Below are positions 8,601 through 17,076 of a stretch of 33,423 nt of DNA, one piece after another. This stretch comes from Planctomycetota bacterium (GTDB lineage: Bacteria > Planctomycetota > Planctomycetia > Pirellulales > Thermoguttaceae), in the NCBI GenBank assembly GCA_030612765.1, contig JAUWNG010000025.1, positions 1 to 33,423 of the forward strand, in the 5' to 3' direction. Made by a program: the position numbers and the translations under genes. Each line of letters starts with the position of its first letter. The first letter of the stretch is position 1. Under the pieces are notes generated by a model. The model saw only the letters and a list, made by a program, of their open reading frames with translations, was not told the DNA's origin and did no database searches.

Positions 8601-8669
8601 TTTTGTCATTCTGAGCGAAGCGAAGAATCTGGCCCATTGAGACCCTTCGCTTCGCTCAGGGTGACAAAA
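8601..8669. repeat. Inverted repeat of the TTTTGTCA-TTCTGAGCGAAGCGAAG type
   Basis: The arms at 8601-8625 and 8645-8669 match at 23 of 25 positions. The element lies in the divergent region between the HtrA gene (minus) and the YdjY lipoprotein (plus). The inner element at 182-249 is a relative. The rest of 8428-8788 shows no gene; promoters for both directions must be here. Confidence 0.85.
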
Positions 8670-8788
8670 AACGAAACTAATGTGCCTGAGTTCGGAATCC
8701 GAGGGCAGAGCCGTCTTGCCGTTTTACAGCGCACGATTAGAATGAGCGGGTCAGATACTCCCTCCTCTAACTCGGAAAGGTCAGGATC

Positions 8789-10090
8789 ATGAAGATGTCG
8801 ACCGTTGCCAGGGGGCAGAGCGTTCTTGCGGGCGTTTGGGTGCTTGCGATCGCCATCGTGCTATGCGGATGTCCGTCGGCCGAAACCAAGCATGACCAAA
8901 AGGAGCCGTTGCGGAAACAGACGGATTCCACTACCGATCCGGCCGCCGAATCTCGACCGGAACCGGACATCGAAAAGCCGCCGAAAACTCCGGCCGAACC
9001 GACCGTCGAGCCAGAGACGCTGGTGACGGAAGCAGCGGTTGAGGCGGGAGAAAAGCCGCGAGACCTCGGGCCGCCGTTGGTCGATAATCCCGGCCAACTC
9101 ATCCCGTTGTCCCAAGACCAGCCGGTCTGGATCGACACGAAGAACAAGCAGGTCGTCTTGCTCGGCGAGGTTTGCGAGGCCGGCTATCCGTTGGAGTTCT
9201 TCGCTTCCAACGCCATGAAGGCGTATGAGTCGGTGGTCACGGTCAACGTTCCCCCCTCTCTCGTTCACGCCGGTTTGTTGAGGATCGGCGCCAAGCCGGG
9301 GCAACCCGTGCGGTTCCAGCCGAGATTCGTCCCTCCCACGGGCACTGAAATCGCCATCGAGGTCCGCTGGAAGGATCAACAGGGAAAAGTCCAGTCGGTG
9401 CCCGCACAGCACTGGGTCCGCGATATCAAAACGAAGAAAGAGTTGGACGTCAACTGGGTTTTCGCCGGTAGCTACTTCAGAACAAACGAGGAAACAGGCG
9501 AGGAATACTACCAGGCCGATTACGGCGCGCTGATCTGCGTGTTGAATTTACCCAACGCGATGCTCGACCTGCCGATCGAAAGTTTTGGAGCGATCGAGGC
9601 GCGGTCGTTCGAGGCGTTCAAGGAGCACCTGCCCCCGGCGGGTACGCCGACGACGCTCTTGCTCAAACCGATCCTCGACGATAGGCCAACCGCGGAAATG
9701 CCCGCGCGGCGGGTGGCCGCCCGCCGCGGCGGGAAAATCGCCGAGGCGGAGCGGAGAGCCCTCGAAGCGGCCGAGGATTGGCTCGAACTGGTCGATCGGC
9801 AGCAATACTCGCGCGGCTGGGAAACCGCCTCCGAGCGGCTGAACATCATCATTGCGCGGAGGGACTTCATCAAATCGCTCGGCGAAACGCGAAAGCCGCT
9901 GGGTAAGGTCAAGTCGAGGCGACTTTCCTCCAGGAAGTACACCCGCTCCATTCCAGACGCGCCGGACGGTCAGTACGTGGTCATCCAATATACCACCTCC
10001 TTCGAGAACAAACCCTCGGCCGTCGAGATGGTCACGATGATGCTCAACGGCGACAATAGATGGCGCGTCTTGGGATACCATTTCAAGTAG
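8789..10090 (+). CDS. Lipoprotein with YdjY-like and DUF4019-like domains
   Basis: The 433-residue product has a signal peptide ending in a lipobox-like LCGC (Cys28), then a charged Pro/Glu-rich linker to about residue 110. The middle region (about 112-265; VWIDTKNKQVVLLGEVCEAG, ASNAMKAYESVVTVNVPPS, HAGLLRIGAKPGQPV) matches the YdjY domain pattern, common in planctomycete exported proteins. The last ~110 residues (AEDWLELVDRQQYSRGWETAS to GDNRWRVLGYHFK) have the DUF4019 layout. No catalytic residues are evident; a binding or envelope role is likely. ATG 8789 follows AAGGTCAGGATC. It stands alone on the plus strand between minus-strand genes. Confidence 0.7.
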   Translation: MKMSTVARGQSVLAGVWVLAIAIVLCGCPSAETKHDQKEPLRKQTDSTTDPAAESRPEPDIEKPPKTPAEPTVEPETLVTEAAVEAGEKPRDLGPPLVDNPGQLIPLSQDQPVWIDTKNKQVVLLGEVCEAGYPLEFFASNAMKAYESVVTVNVPPSLVHAGLLRIGAKPGQPVRFQPRFVPPTGTEIAIEVRWKDQQGKVQSVPAQHWVRDIKTKKELDVNWVFAGSYFRTNEETGEEYYQADYGALICVLNLPNAMLDLPIESFGAIEARSFEAFKEHLPPAGTPTTLLLKPILDDRPTAEMPARRVAARRGGKIAEAERRALEAAEDWLELVDRQQYSRGWETASERLNIIIARRDFIKSLGETRKPLGKVKSRRLSSRKYTRSIPDAPDGQYVVIQYTTSFENKPSAVEMVTMMLNGDNRWRVLGYHFK

Positions 10091-10262
10091 ACGCGACGCG
10101 ATAGCGAAGAACGGGCGGTCGGGGCTACCCGCTACGCGTCGACGGCAAGGAAGGAGTTCGCCGTCTACCTGGCGCCAGCGGGAAAGGTATGAGGAGACGT
10201 GAGGGGGACAGTCTCCGTGAACGGTTGCATTCCTCCTTTCCCCCTCCGCCTTCCGCCTTGGT

Positions 10263-10338
10263 TCAGAACGCCTTGCCGTCGATCGTCATGCCATCTCTGC
10301 GGTTGGCCAGGCGGCGGTGCGTTTCCGGGTCGATCGAA
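10263..10338 (-). pseudogene. 3' remnant of a DUF1559 gene
   Basis: On the minus strand this stretch reads SIDPETHRRLANRRDGMTID and then GKAF and TGA. The C-terminus of the intact DUF1559 protein nearby (11888-12949) reads TIDPQIHRCLGKRNDGMVID and then GKKF. The correspondence is continuous and ends with a stop at the same place, but no upstream part of such a gene is found. The flanking DNA (10091-10422) is otherwise non-coding and contains poly-pyrimidine and GGAAAGGTAT / ATACCTTTCC stretches, so this is the relic of a lost pseudopilin-like gene. Confidence 0.75.
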
Positions 10339-10422
10339 AATTCTCAATGGTTCCTGATACCTTTCCCCCTTCTTACCCGTCACGGAACGGGAAGTGTACC
10401 TGCTATTTCCCATTTTCCCCTA

Positions 10423-11778
10423 TTACACCGAATCGGGAATGACGTAGGGCGCGCGGTACTCACGCTTCAGCAGCCGGTTGGCCTCCTCGTCGCCGATAAA
10501 CCGCTCGGTCCGTGGGTCGAAATTCACGGTGCATCCCAGACGGCAGGAAATCTTGGCTAGGTGGCAGATGGCCGTGGAGAGATGCCCTTGCTCCACGTCG
10601 GCGTTGAGGTCTTCGTGCTTGCGGCTGCGGATCGCCTTGACCCAGTTTTGGAAGTGCGGTTTGTCCATCATCTGCTTACCGGGCACATGGGCAAAGGGGC
10701 CAGGTTCGCACCGCTGTCCGAAAAACGTGCGGTAGCTGCTGTAGTCGGGAATTATCATGTAGCCCTTCGTGCCGAAGAAGATCACGCCGACGACGGCACT
10801 GTGGTCGACGAAAGGATACTTATCGCGGAAGCCCGCCTCGCTGGGCGTGAACCAGTGGCGGACCTCGAAAGTGACCAGCAGGTCGCGTCCCGCCCACTGG
10901 CAAGAGAAGGTTTGCGTGTTGGGGGTGTCGGCGTCGTCGTCCGCGGCCGGAACGAATCGACCGCCCATCGATTGCACCTTGGTCGGATGGTCGTCCAAGC
11001 CCAGCCCCCAGCGGATGATGTCGATGTCGTGACAGGTCTGGTTGGCCACGTTGCCGCTGGCGAAGTTGGAGAGAAAGTACCAGCGGCGGTGTTGGAAGCT
11101 GCTGTACTCGACCATTTCGGCCGGACCGACCCAGGCGTCCCAATCCAACCCCGGCGGCACGGGGCGCGGCCGGTGTTTACCCAGGTGCCCGTGGATTTTG
11201 TAGCTCATCCCGCGGGCCATGTAAACGTCGCCGATGATCCCCTCCTTCAGTTTCCGCATCCCTTCCATGACGTTCGGGCTGGAGCGGTTTTGGGTGCCGA
11301 TCTGGACCATTCGCTTGTACTTCCGCGCGGCCTCGACCATCTTGCGGCCTTCCCAGATGTCGTGCGTGGCGGGCTTCTCCACGTACACGTCCTTGCCCGC
11401 CTGACAAGCCCAAATCGTCTGCAAGGCGTGCCAGTGGTCTTGCGTGGCAAAGCTCACGGCGTCGATCGATTTGTCGTCCAGCAGCTTGCGCTGGTCGGTG
11501 TAGCGTGTAAGCTTTTTGCCCGCCAGCGCCGGGCAGCGCTTCTCGGCCGAATTTAATTTCGACTCGTCGCAATCGCAGATCGCAACAACCTCCACGTTCT
11601 CGTCGGCCATGTCGACTAACGAGGTCGCGTGTGCGCACATTCGGCCACCCAATCCCACCAGGCCGATGCGAATCCGGTCGTTGGGACTTCCCTGCGCACG
11701 GAGGATTCCCGGAGCGGCCAGCGTGGAAACCGCCGCGGCCGATGACTTGAGGAACTGACGCCGATTGTCGCTTTTCAT
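10423..11778 (-). CDS. Tat-exported Gfo/Idh/MocA family oxidoreductase
   Basis: The 451-residue product begins with a twin-arginine signal (NRRQFLKSSAAAVSTLAAPG, Arg6-Arg7), so it should be folded and exported with its cofactor. The Rossmann motif follows (IGLVGLGGRMCAH), then the family EKP motif (VYVEKPATHD) and a C-terminal substrate domain with CHDIDIIRWGLG. Members oxidize or reduce sugars or related molecules with NAD(P); exported members in planctomycetes are many and mostly uncharacterized. ATG 11778 follows GGGAG at good spacing. It is downstream of the DUF1559 gene with a 109-base gap. Confidence 0.9.
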   Translation of the reverse strand: MKSDNRRQFLKSSAAAVSTLAAPGILRAQGSPNDRIRIGLVGLGGRMCAHATSLVDMADENVEVVAICDCDESKLNSAEKRCPALAGKKLTRYTDQRKLLDDKSIDAVSFATQDHWHALQTIWACQAGKDVYVEKPATHDIWEGRKMVEAARKYKRMVQIGTQNRSSPNVMEGMRKLKEGIIGDVYMARGMSYKIHGHLGKHRPRPVPPGLDWDAWVGPAEMVEYSSFQHRRWYFLSNFASGNVANQTCHDIDIIRWGLGLDDHPTKVQSMGGRFVPAADDDADTPNTQTFSCQWAGRDLLVTFEVRHWFTPSEAGFRDKYPFVDHSAVVGVIFFGTKGYMIIPDYSSYRTFFGQRCEPGPFAHVPGKQMMDKPHFQNWVKAIRSRKHEDLNADVEQGHLSTAICHLAKISCRLGCTVNFDPRTERFIGDEEANRLLKREYRAPYVIPDSV

Positions 11779-11887
11779 GGTTTTTCTCCCGAGGTTGTGT
11801 CCGTCGGTGCCGTGAGAGGCATAGCGCGTTGATAATATATCGCACTTGCCTATTCCGCGACCGCGACGGAAAAGTGGAACTCGTCTT

Positions 11888-12949
11888 CTAGAACTTCTTG
11901 CCGTCGATCACCATGCCGTCGTTGCGCTTGCCCAGGCAGCGGTGGATTTGAGGGTCGATGGTGTAGTTGATGAAATGCACCGAGCCGTCGCAGAGGGCCA
12001 TGTGGAAGCCGACGGCATGCGCGCTGCCGAAAAGCTCTGCAAACCCGGCGCCCGGTGTATCCGGTTGCGGGCTGTAGTAGGTCCAGCGCACGATGTCCTC
12101 GTTGTCGCCCACCAACGCGGCTTCGTTGTCGCCGGTGTCGGTGCCGGTTGTGTAGGAGTCGGGGTTGAGGTACTTCTCGCCCGCCAAGTACGTATGGCTG
12201 GTCCCATCCGTCACGTCCGCCATCTTGATCAGGCTGCCGCAGTAGACCACCCCGGTTGCCAAAGAGGCAATGTTGTTGAAAGTAGTCCAGGCGTTGGATG
12301 TCATTTGCCCTGGCGGGTTCTCGACTTCCTGAATGCTGGCCGGCCCGCTGCTATAGTTCGACGTGGCCGTCCGCCAGAGCGGCCGGATGGGGTAGCCGGG
12401 GGTAGTGAGTACGTCACCGCCGTTGGCCGCATAGTCGCTCCGCCCCACCGTCGACGGCATGCCCGCGTTGACCACTTGGTAACCGCTCCAACCCACCGAC
12501 CAAGGGTGGGCAACCGGTCGTCGTCGGGTAGGACAATACAGGATACCCAACGGGATAGATATGCGTTGCAGATGGGCGGCGTACTTTTGCGATTGCGGCA
12601 GCCCGGCACCCATATCATGCAGCGCTTCCTGCTCGATGTAGGGGAGGATGTTGTATATCCATCCACCCGGCTGACGCCAGTCGGTCCCGCGGTCGGCGTC
12701 GCCGGTCCAGGTAAACCCCCAGCCGCCGGTGGGAAAATGCCCGTAGACCTCTTCGTGGTTCAGGCAGCCCAAGGCGAGTTGCTTGAGGTGGTTGCAGCAC
12801 TGCAACTGCCGGGCGGCCTCGCGGGCCGCCTGCACCGCAGGCAGCAATAGAGCGATCAAAATGCCGATGATCGTAATCACGACCAAAAGTTCCACTAGAG
12901 TGAACCCGGGGGATTTCCGATTTCTGATTTCTGAAATGCTTCGGTGCAT
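11888..12949 (-). CDS. DUF1559 protein with prepilin-type N-terminus
   Basis: The 353-residue product has a type IV pilin-like leader (KSPGFTLVELLVVITIIGIL: Gly-Phe cleavage site, Glu at +5, hydrophobic helix), followed by the DUF1559 region (LLPAVQAAREAARQLQC). Near the end it has the H-X9-DG motif (HAVGFHMALCDG) and the C-terminal DGMVIDGKKF. These proteins are exported pseudopilin-like proteins greatly expanded in planctomycetes; the function is unknown. ATG 12949 is chosen because GAGGTGG precedes it; a GTG 12 bases upstream is less likely. It follows the phosphoesterase by 16 bases, so the two are probably co-transcribed. Confidence 0.92.
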   Translation of the reverse strand: MHRSISEIRNRKSPGFTLVELLVVITIIGILIALLLPAVQAAREAARQLQCCNHLKQLALGCLNHEEVYGHFPTGGWGFTWTGDADRGTDWRQPGGWIYNILPYIEQEALHDMGAGLPQSQKYAAHLQRISIPLGILYCPTRRRPVAHPWSVGWSGYQVVNAGMPSTVGRSDYAANGGDVLTTPGYPIRPLWRTATSNYSSGPASIQEVENPPGQMTSNAWTTFNNIASLATGVVYCGSLIKMADVTDGTSHTYLAGEKYLNPDSYTTGTDTGDNEAALVGDNEDIVRWTYYSPQPDTPGAGFAELFGSAHAVGFHMALCDGSVHFINYTIDPQIHRCLGKRNDGMVIDGKKF

Positions 12950-12965
12950 TATCCACCTCACTTAT

Positions 12966-14090
12966 TTAGTTAGTGCAGATAGAACGATGGGTTGCCCGGC
13001 GGCGTAAAACTCCCGGACGACGAAAAACTCCCCGATGCCTGTGCATAAACACGATGTCCGTCGCCGCCAATAGCGGCGATGACGGCTCGGGAGCCGATAT
13101 CATCGTGAGCATGAAATCATTGTCGGCCCCAGTGAGGGAACGATCAAGATGTGGGGAATACGTGCGCACGCGAACCGTCCGTCCGTCGGGCAGGAACTCC
13201 AGCAGCCGCAGGTATCCCTCGCCACCCGTGGAGCGATCCTGATAGTCCGCCAACATCTGGTGTACGATGTTGCCGTGGTCCGCCTCGCTGGCCAGGTAGC
13301 CGGTCCCACATATATGTCCGCAAAAGACGAACTGCAGGTTCGGGTTGTCTTTTAGTTGGGTCCACATCTCTTCGCCGTCGTTGAAGCCGCCGGGCTCATC
13401 ATTTAAGCTGGAGGGATACGAACTCGTGGCGGCCTGCGACGTGCTATGGGCGGGCCAATTGTGGCGCGTGCTGTTGCGGCTCAGGTAAGTGTGGGTGACG
13501 ATCATCGCTTGGCGGTTGGGATATTGCTTGAGAACGTCGTCGGCCCAGTCCACGATCTGGTCGCGGGAACCGAACTCCAGGGCCAGCACCAACCAGTCCT
13601 TGCCCCCGGCGCTGAACAGCGAATAACTGTTGTGGGGCGAGTTCGGCTCGCCCGGATACACGCCGCCGAAAGTCGGCTGGCCGGCCAACCGCGTGACGGG
13701 GAAAAAGTCTGACATGAGGGACGTGCGGTCGGCGCATCTGCCCTTGGGACCACAGTCGTGGTTGCCCACCGCCAGAGAATAGGGGACGCCGGCGTCATCC
13801 AGGGTCTGAAACGCCGTCGAGGCCCTGGTCCACTGGATAGAATTGTTGTCGTGGACAATGTCGCCCTCGTGCAACACATACGCGATATTAAGCGATGTCT
13901 TGTTGTCTGCCAAAAACTGTGTCTGGGCATTGAAAACGTGGGGGTGCGACTTGGTGTAGTACTGCGTATCCGGCAGGATCGCCAACGTCCAGGAGCCGGG
14001 CTGGATTGACGGCGGCGCCGCCAGAACGGCCGATGCGGCCACACACACCCCTAGAATGCATGTCGCACGGAAAACCTGGAACTTGTTCAT
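12966..14090 (-). CDS. Exported calcineurin-like phosphoesterase
   Basis: The 374-residue product has a signal peptide (MNKFQVFRATCILGVCVAA...VLA) and the metallophosphoesterase motif set: PDTQ (Asp41), GDIVHD (Asp77), GNHD (109-112), a VTHTY histidine and FCGHICGTG. These residues bind two metals and hydrolyze phosphoesters; the substrate is not evident. The C-terminus contains SAPEPSS followed by a short non-hydrophobic, Arg-rich tail, which looks like the start of a PEP-CTERM sorting signal without its membrane helix. It is followed 16 bases later by the DUF1559 gene. Confidence 0.85.
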   Translation of the reverse strand: MNKFQVFRATCILGVCVAASAVLAAPPSIQPGSWTLAILPDTQYYTKSHPHVFNAQTQFLADNKTSLNIAYVLHEGDIVHDNNSIQWTRASTAFQTLDDAGVPYSLAVGNHDCGPKGRCADRTSLMSDFFPVTRLAGQPTFGGVYPGEPNSPHNSYSLFSAGGKDWLVLALEFGSRDQIVDWADDVLKQYPNRQAMIVTHTYLSRNSTRHNWPAHSTSQAATSSYPSSLNDEPGGFNDGEEMWTQLKDNPNLQFVFCGHICGTGYLASEADHGNIVHQMLADYQDRSTGGEGYLRLLEFLPDGRTVRVRTYSPHLDRSLTGADNDFMLTMISAPEPSSPLLAATDIVFMHRHRGVFRRPGVLRRRATHRSICTN

Positions 14091-14199
14091 TATGTTTTTC
14101 GCCCTCTACGAGGATATGGTTTCAATGAATAGCGTCAGACAACGGACATTGGATAGTGGATGGACTTGTCGTCACATCCACCATCCGCCATCCCCATGC

Positions 14200-14352
14200 C
14201 CCTTCTCCCCGTGTGGGGAAGGGTTAGGATGAGGGCGGCGTTCGACACGTTCATCCGCGCCGCCAAACCGCCCTCACCCCCGGCCCCTTTCCCAAAGGGA
14301 GAGGGGAGTTTTTCTTGTTTACTGGCCACTGACCACCGGCCACTGGCCACTA
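14200..14352. repeat. Cluster of three repeat types between PEP-CTERM and phosphoesterase genes
   Basis: From 14200 to 14237 lies CCTTCTCCCC...GGGGAAGGG...GATGAGGG. From 14268 to 14310 lies a copy of the element that disrupts mutS (CCCTCACCCCCGGCCCC, then CCCAAAGGGAGAGGGGAG). From 14321 to 14352 lies a tract of 7-bp units (ACTGGCC, ACTGACC, ACCGGCC, ACTGGCC). Between genes 14091-14356 no coding sequence is seen. Confidence 0.8.
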
Positions 14353-14356
14353 AACT

Positions 14357-15304
14357 CTACTTCCGTTTCCTCCATGCGTAACAGAGCAGCCCGATCAGGC
14401 CGGTGACCAGCAATGCCAGCGTACCCGGCTCGGGAACCACGATGTCTACATACTCATAGTAATAGTTGTCGTCCGGCGACACAAACGTAGTCCAGGTCCA
14501 GGTGCCCCCATTCAGAACACCTTTCAAAATCCCGTTTTTATGGAGCGGGACATAGAGGTCTCCGTCGAAATAATCAACGTCGGCAACTCCTACAGAGCCA
14601 CGCCCTAAGTTTGTCCCTATTTCCGTAAAACTGCTGAAGTCGGAAGTCCACTCGCGAACTGAGCCAGTGTTGGTCTCCCTATGGGACGTATACGGCGTAC
14701 CGTCCGGCCCAAAGGCGATCCCGTCGCATCTAGGCGTCGTCACAACCGTCGTCGCAGCGCCGCCAGCACCCAAGGCCCACTTAAATACTCCCATGGCACC
14801 GTCCTGCGTGACGGCGTACAGATAGCCGTCATAAACTTCAAGATCCCTAATGTACTGCCCAGAAGTAGTACCCCAGCCAGCATATATAGTGCCGTCCGGC
14901 GCGATCTTGTCGATGCCCAAGAGCGTTCCAGCATAGACATTCCCGGCGGAATCGATGCCCAGCCCGAAGGGGTAATCGCTCGCGGCAGTTGTAAGGTCGG
15001 CCAACAAAGTGCCATTTGCGATATCGTACTTCGCAACCCTATCGGTTGGTGCAACTGTTGACTCATACCCAGCATACAAATAAGCGTTATCCGGTGAGTG
15101 GGCGAGCCCGTAGGGCCCCAGGTCCGTGTTAGGGATGCTAAAGCTCTGCGAGGGGATGGGTGTGCCGGCCATATCAAACGCGATGACCTCACCGGTTGTA
15201 GCCGAACTCGCGTAGAGCGTATCTCCTTGCGCGACGGCCGCAAGACTCGCAGTCATGCCCACTACTGACAAAACAACCAACATAACTTTTAGAAACGACT
15301 TCAT
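14357..15304 (-). CDS. PEP-CTERM protein with a beta-propeller-like repeat region
   Basis: The 315-residue product has a signal peptide (MKSFLKVMLVVLSVVGMTASLAAVAQ) and ends with a classical PEP-CTERM tail: VPEPGTLALLVTGLIGLLC and then YAWRKRK, i.e. a PEP motif, membrane helix and basic end. Such tails are read by exosortase-type transpeptidases for surface or matrix delivery. The body has repeats of the type YGLAHSPDNAYLYAGYES, FGLGIDSAGNVYAGT and IAFGPDGTPYTSH, which suggest SMP-30/NHL-like propeller blades. ATG 15304 follows TGAGGAG. It is downstream of fecR and its sigma factor, so it may belong to their regulon. Confidence 0.85.
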   Translation of the reverse strand: MKSFLKVMLVVLSVVGMTASLAAVAQGDTLYASSATTGEVIAFDMAGTPIPSQSFSIPNTDLGPYGLAHSPDNAYLYAGYESTVAPTDRVAKYDIANGTLLADLTTAASDYPFGLGIDSAGNVYAGTLLGIDKIAPDGTIYAGWGTTSGQYIRDLEVYDGYLYAVTQDGAMGVFKWALGAGGAATTVVTTPRCDGIAFGPDGTPYTSHRETNTGSVREWTSDFSSFTEIGTNLGRGSVGVADVDYFDGDLYVPLHKNGILKGVLNGGTWTWTTFVSPDDNYYYEYVDIVVPEPGTLALLVTGLIGLLCYAWRKRK

Positions 15305-15434
15305 GATAAGCACTCCTCAATTGAAAGGACTAAACTGAAAGTACAAAACTCCGCCCGGACCATGCGCCCGGGCCCGAATCACACACACTTCTCCGCCTGT
15401 TCCCGACGCTCATTTTCACCCCTTCTTTTTCCTG

Positions 15435-15457
15435 GTTCCCACGCTCTGCGTGGGAAC
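15435..15457. repeat. Short palindrome GTTCCCACGC-TCT-GCGTGGGAAC
   Basis: Two perfect 10-bp arms surround a 3-base loop. It lies in the 166-base gap between the PEP-CTERM gene and fecR and could act as a terminator-like hairpin or a REP-type repeat. Confidence 0.7.
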
Positions 15458-15470
15458 GAGAGAACTCAAA

Positions 15471-17066
15471 TCAGTCCATGGAAGCACCCTCCTTTCCGTT
15501 GCTTGCCGGCGGCGTGTCGTCGGAGGTTGTCGTGGCGGCGGAAAACACGAAACCTTCCAACTCCACGCGAAACGACATGGGGTTCGGCTTGCTGGAATGG
15601 CCGATCGGCCCAAATGGATACCCATTAAACACTTCAATCTCCAACACGTTGGTCCCTTTGACGAACCCGCCGGCGGCCTTAAACTTCTCCCAGTATAACA
15701 CCGTCACTAGGCCGCCGAATTCGGGCATGTCCAAACTCCGGCCGTTTAGGCGGATGGCATCGATGTGGTCGTCGGCCAGAAGCTTGCCCTGAAAGACCGC
15801 CGTCTCCGGCAACGTCCCCGCCAAATCGAACGTCGTGCGAAACGTGTACACAACGTCAATCGGCAGTGGCGGCAGATCACTGGCGATCGAGAGCCATTGC
15901 GATCGGGCCGGGTCGTTCGGCAGGACGCCTTCCCCAACCGACGCGACCACGGCTGGCCGCGGCTGGAAGTGCGGGTCGTCGCTGCGGGCCACTAGCTGCC
16001 AGTGCGTATCCTCATCTCCCTCTTTCAGCCCGACGCCCGTGTTGAACAGTTTGATCGGTACGCGTTTGGGCATTTTACGCGCGAACGTATTCGGTTGAAC
16101 CGCCGCTCGATGAACCACGACAATCCGGTCCGTACCTGGCTCCACGCGGGCCGACTCGTTCGCGCCCAATTGGATCGCCCGGGCCTCTCCCCCGCCGTCG
16201 GTCAACCGCACCTCGACCTTGCCCTGGAAGACATGCGACTGAGTGGCCCCGGAGTGGTCGACTTCCACGCCGAACTCGGTACCCAAGTCGGTGATGAGGG
16301 CGGTGGGAGTACGGACGGAGAAGAGGGGAGAGGGGAGAGGGGAGAGGGGAGAGTGATCTGACCTCTGACTTCTGACCTCTGACCTCTTCTTCTCCACTCT
16401 TGCCGTCAGTTTTCCCAGCGCAAGGTAGCCGCCGTTTTCCGATTCCACTTCGTAGGTGCAGGGGCCTTCGAGAATGACCTTCGCGCCGGAGTCATAGGTG
16501 ATTTCCAACAGACCGGAGTCGAGGATGTATTTCCTGCCTAAGGGGACGTAGGCCCGTGAACTCAGCGGGGGTAGGAAGCGGGGATCGTCCGACCACTTCA
16601 CATCGACCATGCCGGTGATCCGGCCGACGAACACCATCTCCGGCATGGCTTCCGACGGGGCCGACTGCGCCGGCGCCTCGGCAATATGTTGGTAGTGGGT
16701 GACTTTGATCGCCCAAAACCCCAGCAGCATCGCGCCTGTAATCGCGACGGCCAGCAGATACGACAAAGGGCCGATCTGCGAGAAGTAGGAGACCGTGCCC
16801 TGCCACGCGCCGCCGAGAAACCCGGCGGGTAGCTGCACGGGCGGAGGTGTCTCGGGGGTCTCGATAATAACGACCTGGTCCTGCCAGTGCCAGCATAGCA
16901 GCCCGTGCATGCGAATATATACGGCGTATGTCAGAGCGGCATTTTCGTCCAGCAGCAGCGTGTTCAGCCTCCCGCACTGCTCGGGCGTGACCGATCCCGT
17001 GCATACGGCCTCGGCCAACGACCGGATTTCAGCGATAACGGCGGTATTGTCTTCCACTGGATTCAT
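15471..17066 (-). CDS. FecR-domain anti-sigma/transmembrane sensor
   Basis: The 531-residue product starts with a cytoplasmic anti-sigma-type region (RSLAEAVCTGSVTPEQCGRL...DENAALTYAVYIRMHG, residues 16-54), has one membrane helix (about 101-120) and a periplasmic FecR-like domain (about 145-300; LGRKYILDSGLLEITYDSGAKVILEGPCTYEV, TDLGTEFGVEV). The C-terminal part (YTFRTTFDLAGTLPE...VTVLYWEKFKAAGGFVKGTNVLEIEV) looks like a beta-sandwich carbohydrate-binding fold. ATG 17066 starts 10 bases after the sigma gene's stop, so both are co-transcribed. In such pairs the FecR protein holds or activates the ECF factor in response to an envelope signal. Residues 226-250 are encoded by 7-bp tandem repeats (16324-16387). 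Confidence 0.85.
   Translation of the reverse strand: MNPVEDNTAVIAEIRSLAEAVCTGSVTPEQCGRLNTLLLDENAALTYAVYIRMHGLLCWHWQDQVVIIETPETPPPVQLPAGFLGGAWQGTVSYFSQIGPLSYLLAVAITGAMLLGFWAIKVTHYQHIAEAPAQSAPSEAMPEMVFVGRITGMVDVKWSDDPRFLPPLSSRAYVPLGRKYILDSGLLEITYDSGAKVILEGPCTYEVESENGGYLALGKLTARVEKKRSEVRSQRSDHSPLSPLPSPLFSVRTPTALITDLGTEFGVEVDHSGATQSHVFQGKVEVRLTDGGGEARAIQLGANESARVEPGTDRIVVVHRAAVQPNTFARKMPKRVPIKLFNTGVGLKEGDEDTHWQLVARSDDPHFQPRPAVVASVGEGVLPNDPARSQWLSIASDLPPLPIDVVYTFRTTFDLAGTLPETAVFQGKLLADDHIDAIRLNGRSLDMPEFGGLVTVLYWEKFKAAGGFVKGTNVLEIEVFNGYPFGPIGHSSKPNPMSFRVELEGFVFSAATTTSDDTPPASNGKEGASMD
16324..16387. repeat. Two 7-bp tandem repeat tracts inside the fecR-type gene
   Basis: One tract (about 16324-16352) repeats GGGGAGA four times. 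The other (about 16358-16387) repeats TCTGACC/TCTGACT about four times. They encode a Ser/Arg/Pro-rich insert between the conserved EKK and SVRTPTALITD of the FecR domain. Because the unit is not a multiple of three, gain or loss of a unit changes the frame. Confidence 0.8.
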
Positions 17067-17076
17067 CGGACGAATG

